Positions 17,324 to 24,374 of a DNA stretch of 64,000 nucleotides are shown piece by piece (the stretch's first letter is position 1; each line of letters opens with the position of its first letter). The DNA is from Catenulispora pinisilvae (GTDB lineage: Bacteria; Actinomycetota; Actinomycetes; Streptomycetales; Catenulisporaceae). The stretch spans positions 54,142-118,141 of the forward strand of contig NZ_JAAFZA010000005.1 of the NCBI RefSeq assembly GCF_015356865.1. The letters are read 5' to 3'. Position numbers and translations under genes: made by a program. The notes below the pieces were generated by a model. It was given only the letters and a program-made list of their open reading frames with translations. It had not been told where the DNA came from and did not search any database.

Positions 17324-17819
17324 TCAGCGGACAGGTCCGCAGCGTGTCCGACTCCGGAGTCGGCTGCGTGAAAACGATCTGGACCTTGCTGGACCTCGCC
17401 CCGCCGCGTTGCACGTCGACGCCCAGCGCGGTGCACACGATCTGCTCGATACCCAAGGCGGTCACGTCGGTGAAGGCCAGCGGCGCCATGAGCCGGACCA
17501 CCCCGGGGGCCATGGTCACCGTGACCTGCACGGTTCCCACTCCCCAGATCTCACTGTGCAGATCGGCATCCCCGGGGGAACCGGCGAGCAGCAGCGAAAG
17601 CGCCTCGGCGATGGTGCCCAGTTGCTCAGTCGGGCGCAGCTGCGGCTGGAGATGCTCGTGTGAGTCGACGAAGTACAGGGTCGGCCCCGGGGCGACCCCA
17701 CCCGGGGCCTGGCCTGCGGCGCGCACCCCGGTCGGGGTGACGCCGCAGCCGGCGATCAGCGCGAGGACCGCCGCGAGCGCCGCCGCCATCGCCCACCACG
17801 CCCGCCACGCCCGCCTCAT
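17307..17819 (-). CDS. GerMN-domain lipoprotein of a two-component operon
   Basis: 170 residues. The N-terminus is a lipoprotein signal with lipobox LIAG-Cys25. The mature part (residues ~45-165) has a GerMN-like pattern: LYFVDSHEHL, the TIAEALSLLLAGSP helix and TDVTALGIEQIVCTAL. In other actinobacteria a GerMN lipoprotein (LpqB) follows the MtrA-MtrB two-component genes and tunes the kinase. The present order regulator-kinase-lipoprotein is the same, although this is a much smaller protein than LpqB. Its ATG overlaps the kinase stop (ATGA). A role as extracytoplasmic sensor partner of the kinase is inference. Confidence 0.78.
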   Translation of the reverse strand: MRRAWRAWWAMAAALAAVLALIAGCGVTPTGVRAAGQAPGGVAPGPTLYFVDSHEHLQPQLRPTEQLGTIAEALSLLLAGSPGDADLHSEIWGVGTVQVTVTMAPGVVRLMAPLAFTDVTALGIEQIVCTALGVDVQRGGARSSKVQIVFTQPTPESDTLRTCPLISPGG

Positions 17820-19300
17820 GTGTCCTCCCTACCGCGCGGCAAGCGCACCACGAAGCGCGCGCCGCCACTGCTCGCGTTGCCGGCGGTGAGCTCACCGCCG
17901 TGCAGAAGCGTGTTCTCCAGCGCGATCGCGAGCCCCAAGCCACTGCCCGGGGCGCGGGTACGCGCTTCGTCCGCCTTGTAGAAGCGGTCGAATACGTGCG
18001 GCAACACATGCTCGGGCAGGCCCGGGCCGCTGTCCGTCACCTCGATCCATACCTGCTCAGGCGTGCCCGACACGCTCACCCGCACGGGCGGGGCACCGTG
18101 GCGCAGCGCGTTGCCGACCAGGTTGGCGACGATGACGTCCAGCCGGCGCCGGTCACAGCGCGACCAGATCTCCTCCGGCGCCGAAAGCGCCACCCGGTCG
18201 GTCCACGCTCGGGTACGCAGGCAGTCGCGCACGGCGCCGCCGATCTCGACGTCCTCCGTCCGCAGTCGGGCGGTCCCGGCGTCGAACCGCGAGACCTCCA
18301 TGAGGTCCTCCGCGAGCTGTACCAGGCGATGGGTCTCGGCGATCGCCAGTTGCGCCGACTCCCGCGCGTCGCCGTCCATCTCCTCGCTCGCGGCCGCGAG
18401 CACCTCCATCACCGCGGTGAGCGTGCTGAGCGGGGTACGCAACTCATGCGAGGCGTCGGCGGCGAACCGCCGCGCGTCGTCCTGCATCCGCCGCATCGCC
18501 GCCATCGAGGTCTGCACCGACTCGGCCATCACGTTGAGCGTGACGGTGAGATCGGCCAGCTCGTCCGCGCCCCGCGGCACCGCACGCGCGTCGAGGTCGC
18601 CCGCCGACAGGCGGCGTGCGGTATCGCGCAGCCGCCGCACCGGGCGCAGCACGCTGCCGGCCGCCACCAACGCCAGCAGTACCGCCAGGGGGAGCGCCAG
18701 CCCGGTGGTGATCGCTTCAGATCTGGTGAGGCTGTCGATCTGCCGCTGGACACCGGTCAGATCCCGCACGGCGTAGACCTGGATGCCGGACGGGGTACGC
18801 GCCCCCGTCGTCGAGGTGATCATGACGGGTGTCCCGACGATCAGCCACGGCCGGCCCTGAGCCGCGATCCGCTGCACGAACAGGGAGTCGCCATGCTGTA
18901 CCGCGGCCCGGACGGCGTCGGTGACCAAGTCGGTGTCGGGGCCGGTCGTGGAGCGCAGGTGCTGGTAGGTCACCGTGGTGTCCGCTCCGACGGCCGAGGC
19001 CAGCTGGTCGAGGGTGGACTGGCCCGGCGGGTAGGTGAGCCCGGCGGCGTTCGCGGTGATCTGGTTCGTGACGGTCTCGACGAACTGCTGCTCGGCGCCG
19101 GCCGCCAGCGCGGAGCTCGCCGATCGGGCACTGGACCAGGCCACCGCCGCCGCACCGAGGACGGTCACCAGCACGAAGGCGACCAGCAGCCGGGCGCGCA
19201 GCCCGCCCGGCCACACGCGCCGTCCTCGCAACTCACGTCGCAGCCCACGCAACCCATGCAGCCCAGGCAACCCACGCGGCCACACCCGCCGGGCGGTCAT
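17816..19300 (-). CDS. Sensor histidine kinase (HAMP-HisKA-HATPase)
   Basis: 494 residues. After a basic, Gly/Leu/Arg-repeat N-tail come TM1 (~35-57), an extracytoplasmic sensor loop of about 150 residues, TM2 (~200-222), HAMP, the phosphoacceptor box FAADASHELRTPL with His near 285, and the ATPase motifs NLVGNALRH, DSGPGL and GSGLGLAI. The long outer loop argues for an envelope signal. The ATG overlaps the regulator stop (ATGA) and its stop overlaps the GerMN lipoprotein start, so the three are a strict operon. It should phosphorylate the response regulator encoded just upstream. Confidence 0.93.
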   Translation of the reverse strand: MTARRVWPRGLPGLHGLRGLRRELRGRRVWPGGLRARLLVAFVLVTVLGAAAVAWSSARSASSALAAGAEQQFVETVTNQITANAAGLTYPPGQSTLDQLASAVGADTTVTYQHLRSTTGPDTDLVTDAVRAAVQHGDSLFVQRIAAQGRPWLIVGTPVMITSTTGARTPSGIQVYAVRDLTGVQRQIDSLTRSEAITTGLALPLAVLLALVAAGSVLRPVRRLRDTARRLSAGDLDARAVPRGADELADLTVTLNVMAESVQTSMAAMRRMQDDARRFAADASHELRTPLSTLTAVMEVLAAASEEMDGDARESAQLAIAETHRLVQLAEDLMEVSRFDAGTARLRTEDVEIGGAVRDCLRTRAWTDRVALSAPEEIWSRCDRRRLDVIVANLVGNALRHGAPPVRVSVSGTPEQVWIEVTDSGPGLPEHVLPHVFDRFYKADEARTRAPGSGLGLAIALENTLLHGGELTAGNASSGGARFVVRLPRGREDT

Positions 19301-19971
19301 ACCGGTCCGAACCGATAGCCGAACCCCCGCACCGTCTGCACGTACACCGGGTTCGCCGCATCGGCCTCGATCTTCGCGCGAAGCCGCTGCACGCAGTTGT
19401 CGACCAGCCGGGAATCCCCGAGGTAGTCGTGCTCCCAGACCTGCTCAAGCAGCTGTTGGCGGCTGAACACGCGTCCGGGTGCCCGCGAGATCGTCAGCAG
19501 CAGCCGCATCTCGGTGGGCGTGAGCGGTACCTGCTCGCCGCGCAGCGCCACGGTGAGGCTGGACGTGTCGATGCGCAGCTCGCCGAACTCGCGCACGTCC
19601 TCGCCGGCACCGGGCATCCGCCGCAGGACGGCCCGGATGCGCGCGTCGAGCACACTGGGCCGCGCGGGTTTGACCACGTAATCGTCCGCGCCCGCTTCGA
19701 GCCCGGCGACGACGTCGAAGTCGTCCCCGCGCGCCGTCAGCATGATCACCGGTGTCGTGCCGGCGGCCCGGATCCGGCGGCACACCTGGAATCCGTCGAT
19801 GCCCGGCAGGACCACGTCGAGCACGACCAGGTCCGGCTTGGACTCCTGGAGCAGGAGCAGGCCCTCCTCCCCCGTGCCCGCGGCCCGCACGGCGTAACCG
19901 AGCCGGCTCAGCGCCAGCTCCAGGCCCCGCCGAAGTCGCGGATCGTCCTCGATGATCAAAATCGCCTCCAC
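19297..19971 (-). CDS. OmpR/PhoB-family response regulator
   Basis: 224 residues from GTG 19971; an in-frame GTG at 20001 would add ten residues. Receiver motifs: EDD at 8-10, phosphoacceptor D52 in VVLDVVLPG, and the conserved Lys in YVVKPAR near 102. The C-terminal winged helix has PLTPTEMRLL and RLVDNCVQRLRAKIE. OmpR-family proteins bind direct repeats of about 10-11 bp as dimers, which fits the phased CGACAC elements found before the acyltransferase and SGNH genes on either side. The start 19971 is preferred because MEAILIIEDD matches the family and GATACT lies six bases upstream (leaderless). First gene of the regulator-kinase-lipoprotein operon; one CGACAC element lies 49-71 bp upstream, so self-control is possible. 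Confidence 0.92.
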   Translation of the reverse strand: MEAILIIEDDPRLRRGLELALSRLGYAVRAAGTGEEGLLLLQESKPDLVVLDVVLPGIDGFQVCRRIRAAGTTPVIMLTARGDDFDVVAGLEAGADDYVVKPARPSVLDARIRAVLRRMPGAGEDVREFGELRIDTSSLTVALRGEQVPLTPTEMRLLLTISRAPGRVFSRQQLLEQVWEHDYLGDSRLVDNCVQRLRAKIEADAANPVYVQTVRGFGYRFGPV

Positions 19972-20019
19972 CCGTCCAGTATCGGCGACCTGGACTTCCA
20001 CGCCGGGCTGAGCGGATTC

Positions 20020-20042
20020 CTACGACACAACCGCGACACGAC
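20020..20042. promoter_or_regulatory. Phased CGACAC direct repeat between response regulator and SGNH gene
   Basis: CGACAC at 20023-20028 and 20034-20039, again with an 11-bp period and the same flanks (CTA before, GAC after) as the element at 15908-15930. It ends 40 nt before the SGNH start and lies 49-71 bp upstream of the divergent response-regulator start, so it could serve both promoters. Confidence 0.7.
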
Positions 20043-20082
20043 CGCGCAGGGGCTCGGACACGGCCGGACGAACGTTGCCGCC

Positions 20083-20895
20083 ATGACCAAGACACGAAGC
20101 CTCACGCTCGGCCTGGCCGGCGTCGCCCTGCTCGCCGCCGCCTGCTCGGCTCAGTCCGGCACCTCCGGCGCCTCAGGCGGTGCGGCCATGGCGGCTACCG
20201 CGAGCGGCGCGAGTGGGCAGAACGGCGCTAACAATGCGAACGGCACCAACGGCGGACTGGCCAAGGTGCTCTTCCTCGGCGACTCCATCGCCGTCCAGGA
20301 GGCACTGCCCCTGGCCGCCGCGTTCAAGGCGAGCAACGTCCAGTTCCAGTCGATCGCCGCCGACGGTGGCGGAAACGTGCTCGGCCCGGACAGCGACCAC
20401 AACTGGCAGGCGCTCCCGGGGCAGATCGCCTCGGCCAAACCGACCGTGCTCGTCTACCAGATAGCCAGCTACGACTGGGGCAGCCAGCAGGACCAACAGG
20501 CCGCGTACCAGAAGCTGCTCACCACGGCCACGGCGAACGGCGCCAAGCTGGTCTTCGTCACCATGCCGCCGATCAAGGCCGACGACTTCTACCAGCCGCA
20601 CCTGGCCGACCTCGCGCACACCAAGGCCGCCGCGCAGGCGGTGGCCGCGAGCTCGCCGAACCAGGCGGCCGTGCTCGACGCCGCCGCCGTGTGGGGCCCG
20701 TCGTACCAGCAGGACCGGGACGGCAAGCCCGACCGCAGCGGGGACGGCGTCCACACCTGCCCGCAAAGCGCCGCACGCTTCACCAACTGGCTGCTGGACC
20801 AGCTGCACGGACAGTTCGCCGGGTTCCACCCCGCGGCGGCTCAAACCTGGGCCAACGCCGGGTGGTCTGCGAGCCCTGACTTTCACGGCTGCTGA
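20083..20895 (+). CDS. SGNH-hydrolase lipoprotein, likely partner of the acyltransferase-3
   Basis: 270 residues. A lipobox (LLAAA-Cys21) is followed by a Gly/Ala/Asn/Ser linker to about residue 58, then an SGNH/GDSL domain. Block I is FLGDSIAV with Ser68, block II-like ADGGGN follows, block III-like YQIASYDWG, and block V GDGVHTC gives D221 and H224. This topology, a membrane-anchored SGNH domain outside the cell, is what OafA/OatA proteins have fused to their acyltransferase domain. No SD; GAACGT lies seven bases before ATG 20083. The protein ends in HGC, so a Cys is its last residue. Function as the outer acyl-transfer or esterase half of the system is inference. Confidence 0.82.
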   Translation: MTKTRSLTLGLAGVALLAAACSAQSGTSGASGGAAMAATASGASGQNGANNANGTNGGLAKVLFLGDSIAVQEALPLAAAFKASNVQFQSIAADGGGNVLGPDSDHNWQALPGQIASAKPTVLVYQIASYDWGSQQDQQAAYQKLLTTATANGAKLVFVTMPPIKADDFYQPHLADLAHTKAAAQAVAASSPNQAAVLDAAAVWGPSYQQDRDGKPDRSGDGVHTCPQSAARFTNWLLDQLHGQFAGFHPAAAQTWANAGWSASPDFHGC

Positions 20896-20927
20896 TCCGG
20901 CGAGACCGGGAGACGGGAGACTGGGAG

Positions 20928-20944
20928 ACGGGAGAACGTCCCGT
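20928..20944. terminator. Small hairpin between convergent SGNH and ppk2 genes
   Basis: ACGGGA and TCCCGT arms (6 bp) around a 5-nt loop, directly after the ppk2 stop and 33 bp past the SGNH stop. It is preceded by imperfect GGGAGAC repeats. No T-run, so only a weak terminator call. Confidence 0.4.
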
Positions 20945-20945
20945 T

Positions 20946-21953
20946 TCAGCTGGACAGGCGGGGCAGGACGCGCTGCCGATCGGCCTCGGTGCCGCGCTCT
21001 GTGAGGAGCGCGGCCGAGCCGAGGACCTGGGGGTCGGGGGCGCGGGCGATCTCAGGGTCCTTTTCGGCGTACGGGAACAGCGACAGGACGTGCTGCATCG
21101 CCGCGAGGCGGGCGCGCTTCTTGTCGTTGCTCTTGATCACGGTCCAGGGCGCGTCGGCGGTATCGGTGTAGAAGAACATCGCCTCCTTCGCGTCCGTGTA
21201 CTGCTGCCAGCGTTCCAGGGAGGCGAGGTCCATCGGGCTCAGCTTCCACTGGCGGACCGGATCCACCTGCCGGATCAGGAATCTGGTGCGCTGCTCGGCC
21301 TGGGAGACGGAGAACCAGAACTTCACCAACGTCATGCCGTCGCGCACCAGCATCCGCTCGAACTCCGGGGCCTGGCGCATGAACTCCAGGTACTCGGCCG
21401 GGTCGCAGAAGCCCATGACCCGCTCGACCCCGGCGCGGTTGTACCAGGAGCGGTCGAACATCACGATCTCGCCGGCGGCCGGCAGGTGGGTCACGTAGCG
21501 CTGGAAGTACCACTGGGTACGTTCGCGCTCGGTGGGCTTCTCCAGGGCGACGACCCTCGCGCCGCGCGGGTTCAGGTGCTCGATGAAGCGCTTGATGGTG
21601 CCGCCCTTGCCGGCCGCGTCCCGCCCCTCGAACAGGATCACCAGCCGGCCGCCGGTCTCCTTGATCCAGTTCTGGAGCTTCAGCAGTTCTATCTGCAACA
21701 GCCGCTTGTCGTGCTCATATTGCATGCGATCCAGGCGCTCACGATACGGATAGTCCTGGCGCCAGGTGTCGATCGGCACGCCGTCGGGGCCGATGAGGAT
21801 CGGATCGTCGTCATCCGCCTGCTCGATGCGCAGGCCGCCGGTGTCGTTCACGTCGGCGAGCAGCCAGGCGCGCTCGCGATCGAGTTCGTCGGAGGTGGGG
21901 TTGGTGCTGGCGTCGGCAGCTGTGGACGGCGGGTCAGTCGGTTCTCCACTCAC
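20946..21953 (-). CDS. ppk2: Polyphosphate kinase 2
   Basis: 335 residues, a single PPK2 domain. Walker A is LFEGRDAAGKGGTIKR, the lid region follows as TERERTQWYFQRY, and Walker B-like EIVMFDRSWYNRAGVE is complete; KFWFSVSQAEQ and the C-terminal DKKRARL are also typical. PPK2 enzymes transfer phosphate between polyphosphate and nucleotides, and single-domain forms often favour making nucleoside triphosphates from polyphosphate. The acidic N-terminal ~75 residues are normal for this subgroup. Start GTG 21953 has no SD, but GATATT is exactly six bases upstream. Stands alone. Confidence 0.95.
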   Translation of the reverse strand: MSGEPTDPPSTAADASTNPTSDELDRERAWLLADVNDTGGLRIEQADDDDPILIGPDGVPIDTWRQDYPYRERLDRMQYEHDKRLLQIELLKLQNWIKETGGRLVILFEGRDAAGKGGTIKRFIEHLNPRGARVVALEKPTERERTQWYFQRYVTHLPAAGEIVMFDRSWYNRAGVERVMGFCDPAEYLEFMRQAPEFERMLVRDGMTLVKFWFSVSQAEQRTRFLIRQVDPVRQWKLSPMDLASLERWQQYTDAKEAMFFYTDTADAPWTVIKSNDKKRARLAAMQHVLSLFPYAEKDPEIARAPDPQVLGSAALLTERGTEADRQRVLPRLSS

Positions 21954-22004
21954 AGCGGCAATATCCCGAACGCATTCACCAGATGATCGACCATACGTGG
22001 AACA

Positions 22005-22535
22005 TTACGCCAACTCCCGTGGCGCGACGCCGGTCCGTGATGGCACATCCGGGGCCGGCTGCGCGCAGGCAACGATCAGGAAGACACCCACGGGGATCAC
22101 CACCACCCCGATCAGAAACGTGACGAAGCCGACAACGCCGGCCACTGTCAGGGCGACCGCGAGCGTCCAAGCCGCCCCGGCGGCCGGTCGTGAGCCGCGT
22201 CGGACGGCGTACCACAGCAGCAGTCCCACTCCGAGCACCACCACCAGCGGGATCGCCGCGAGGCCGAGGGCCGCGACGCCGTCGTGCGCCAGCAGCGTGA
22301 CCCGCGGTTGGGCCCGGAGCACCGGAGCGACCGGCGGTGCCGCCGGAGGCACGTCCCCCGACTGCACCGTCGAGCTCACCGCCGGGGACTGGAGCGTGAC
22401 CACGGGAACGAGCGCCGCGGCCGCGGGAATGAGAGCGCCCACGACCGTGGCGGAGCCGACGAGCCAGGCGCGGACGTGCGGCTGCGGCCGGGGGCCGGCC
22501 ACGCCGGGGTAGGAGACGACGTTCGCGGTGTTCAT
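22005..22535 (-). CDS. Small integral membrane protein of unknown function
   Basis: 176 residues. Three to four hydrophobic segments are visible: around residues 25-50 (WLVGSATVVGALIPAAAAL), 85-115 (LAAIPLVVVLGVGLLLWY) and two near the C-terminus (LAVALTVAGVVGF, VVVIPVGVFLIVAC). A Pro/Val/Ala-rich hydrophilic stretch lies between the first two. No domain is recognised. ATG 22535 is chosen because AGAGAGG lies upstream; the frame extends further but without support. It is divergent from the P450 gene, with 107 bp between starts. Confidence 0.6.
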   Translation of the reverse strand: MNTANVVSYPGVAGPRPQPHVRAWLVGSATVVGALIPAAAALVPVVTLQSPAVSSTVQSGDVPPAAPPVAPVLRAQPRVTLLAHDGVAALGLAAIPLVVVLGVGLLLWYAVRRGSRPAAGAAWTLAVALTVAGVVGFVTFLIGVVVIPVGVFLIVACAQPAPDVPSRTGVAPRELA

Positions 22536-22642
22536 CGGACCTCTCTTGCGTATCACAGCGTTCTGATTACGGTGAGTCCCACGAAGTCTGTGGCCCGGAT
22601 CCATGGTGCGCGTTGAGACCCCTCATCGGAAAGGTCGCAGAC

Positions 22643-23854
22643 ATGACTGACACCGACCGCATACCCGACCTGCCGGCCCTTCCGTTCCCCAGCCACTCGC
22701 TCACTCCCCCGGCCGAATACGCCGAGCGGCGGGCGAGGTGCCCCTTCGGGCAAGTGCGGCTGCCGAGCGGCGATCCGGCGATCCTGTTGCTGACCTACCG
22801 GGACGTGGCCGCGGCGATGGCCGAGCCGCTGCTGTCCCACGACCTGACCGGGCCCGACGCGCCGCGGATGACCGCCGAGCCGAGCTTTCTTCAGGACCCT
22901 GACATCGTGCTCAACAAGGACGGGGCGGACCACCTGCGCCTGCGCCGCATCGTCGCCGCCGCCTTCACGCCGCGCCGGGCCGAACGCTGGAAGCCGGTGA
23001 TCCGGCAGGTCGCGAGCGAGCTGATCGACGATCTGGAGAAGGCGGGTCCGCCGACCGACCTGGTCGCAGGCTACTGTTTCGCCCTCCCGGTGCGCATCAT
23101 CTGCCGGCTGCTCGGCGTGCCCGAACACGACGCGCTGCGCTTCCGCCTCTGGTCCAACGCCTTCGCCGCCGGCGCGCGGATGACACCGGAGCAGGTCGGG
23201 GCGGAGATCGGCGCGTTCCTGGCCTACATGGCCGAGCTGCTCGCCGCCAAGCGCGCCGAGCCCGGCGAGGATCTGATCGACGACCTGATCGCGGCCCGCG
23301 ACGGCGCGGACAAGCTGTCCGAGCAGGAGTTGCTAACGCTGGCGACCGGCCTGATCGCGGCCGGCAACGAGACCACCGCGACCGCCCTGAGCCGGGCCCT
23401 GGCCGAACTGCTCGACGGCGAGCGCACACTGTGGAAGCAACTGCTCGACCAGCCGAACCTGCTGCCGGCCGCGGTCGAGGAGCTGCTGCGGTTCACCGGC
23501 CTGAGTAACAGCACCCTGCTACGCCGGGCGGTCGCAGACGTCGAACTCCCCTCCGGCACGGTCCGGGCCGGGCAGACGATCGCGCTCCCGCACAACGGCG
23601 CCCTGCGCGACCCCGAGGCCTACCCGGACCCGGACACCATCCGCTTCGACCGGGACGCGCCCCCGACCCTGATCTTCGGCGGCGGCCCGCACTACTGCCT
23701 GGGCGCGCACTTGGCGAAGGCCGAGTTGACCATCGGGCTCGAAATGCTGCTCCAGCGCCTGCCGACGCTGCGGATGGCCGTCGCCCGCGACGAGCTGGAG
23801 TTCAGCGGTGGCGAGATCGTCGACTCGATGATCGCGCTCCCGGCGGCCTGGTAG
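22643..23854 (+). CDS. Cytochrome P450
   Basis: 403 residues, typical of soluble bacterial class I P450s. The I-helix motif AAGNETTATA lies near residue 238, the ExxR pair in EELLR, and the haem loop is FGGGPHYCLGAHLA with the Cys ligand near 351. The N-terminal DHLRLRRIVAAAFTPRR is the usual helix C segment. ATG 22643 follows GGAAAGG. No ferredoxin or ferredoxin reductase lies nearby, so it must borrow redox partners. Substrate unknown. A strong hairpin follows the stop at 23870. Confidence 0.95.
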   Translation: MTDTDRIPDLPALPFPSHSLTPPAEYAERRARCPFGQVRLPSGDPAILLLTYRDVAAAMAEPLLSHDLTGPDAPRMTAEPSFLQDPDIVLNKDGADHLRLRRIVAAAFTPRRAERWKPVIRQVASELIDDLEKAGPPTDLVAGYCFALPVRIICRLLGVPEHDALRFRLWSNAFAAGARMTPEQVGAEIGAFLAYMAELLAAKRAEPGEDLIDDLIAARDGADKLSEQELLTLATGLIAAGNETTATALSRALAELLDGERTLWKQLLDQPNLLPAAVEELLRFTGLSNSTLLRRAVADVELPSGTVRAGQTIALPHNGALRDPEAYPDPDTIRFDRDAPPTLIFGGGPHYCLGAHLAKAELTIGLEMLLQRLPTLRMAVARDELEFSGGEIVDSMIALPAAW

Positions 23855-23869
23855 GCGGCGGGCTAAAAC

Positions 23870-23901
23870 GTGCAGGGCCGCCCGGAAGAGCGGCCCCGCA
23901 C
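23870..23901 (+). terminator. Hairpin terminator after the P450 gene
   Basis: GTGCAGGGCCGC at 23870-23881 and GCGGCCCCGCAC at 23890-23901 form a 12-bp stem with one mismatch and an 8-nt loop, 15 bp past the stop. Confidence 0.8.
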
Positions 23902-24277
23902 TTCCTGACCCTTCCGATGCCCACCTACGAACGAGTCCCCACTCGTTCTGCATGGACACCGCTCGTGGAGGAGTCAGAAACCGATGACGGCCCAGCCGTT
24001 CGTGGCACGAGGCACGAGATGTCCTGCCCATGAGCGCACGCGCTTCCACCGCTCCCCATCGATGTGAAGGAACGAGCAGCGCCCGACGCCGCCCGCTGAC
24101 GCGACACGAGGGCTCTCATGATCGCGTGGCCGTGATCCTCGCAGGACGGAGAACCCTGTCGCTAGGGCGTTCGAATGTGAGGTGGCTCTCATCAGCGCTA
24201 CGGGTCAGTACTATTGCTGATAGTAGGTGAATGGCGGCGGGTGACCAGTGGGGAACTACCTGGATCAGCTGGGAATT

Positions 24278-24318
24278 CGCCCACGCCCCGGCCGTCGGTG
24301 AGGGCCGGGGCGTGGGCG
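24278..24318. terminator. Perfect 16-bp hairpin between convergent genes
   Basis: CGCCCACGCCCCGGCC at 24278-24293 pairs with 24303-24318 around a 9-nt loop. Probably a bidirectional terminator shared by the P450 and beta-propeller genes; its right arm overlaps the tandem repeat at 24307-24348. Confidence 0.75.
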
Positions 24319-24348
24319 ATGGGTGTCGGGGCGTGGGCGATGGGTGTC
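24307..24348. repeat. 21-bp perfect tandem duplication overlapping the hairpin arm
   Basis: 24307-24327 and 24328-24348 are identical (begin GGGGCGTGGGCG). Most of the 3' arm of the adjacent hairpin is therefore present twice. Confidence 0.95.
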
Positions 24349-24374
24349 GGGGTTCGCGACTGTCGGCTACCGCA

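Larger units (their letters stand above)
23855..24374. other. 520-bp intergenic stretch with two hairpins and no convincing gene
   Basis: Between the convergent P450 and beta-propeller genes. It holds the P450 terminator, a 16-bp stem with a tandemly duplicated arm near 24278-24348, and a small TACTAT-5-ATAGTA inverted repeat at 24209-24225. A minus-strand frame ending near 23974 encodes a protein-like tail (WAGHLVPRATNGWAVIGF) without a clear start or RBS and may be a gene remnant. Confidence 0.6.
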
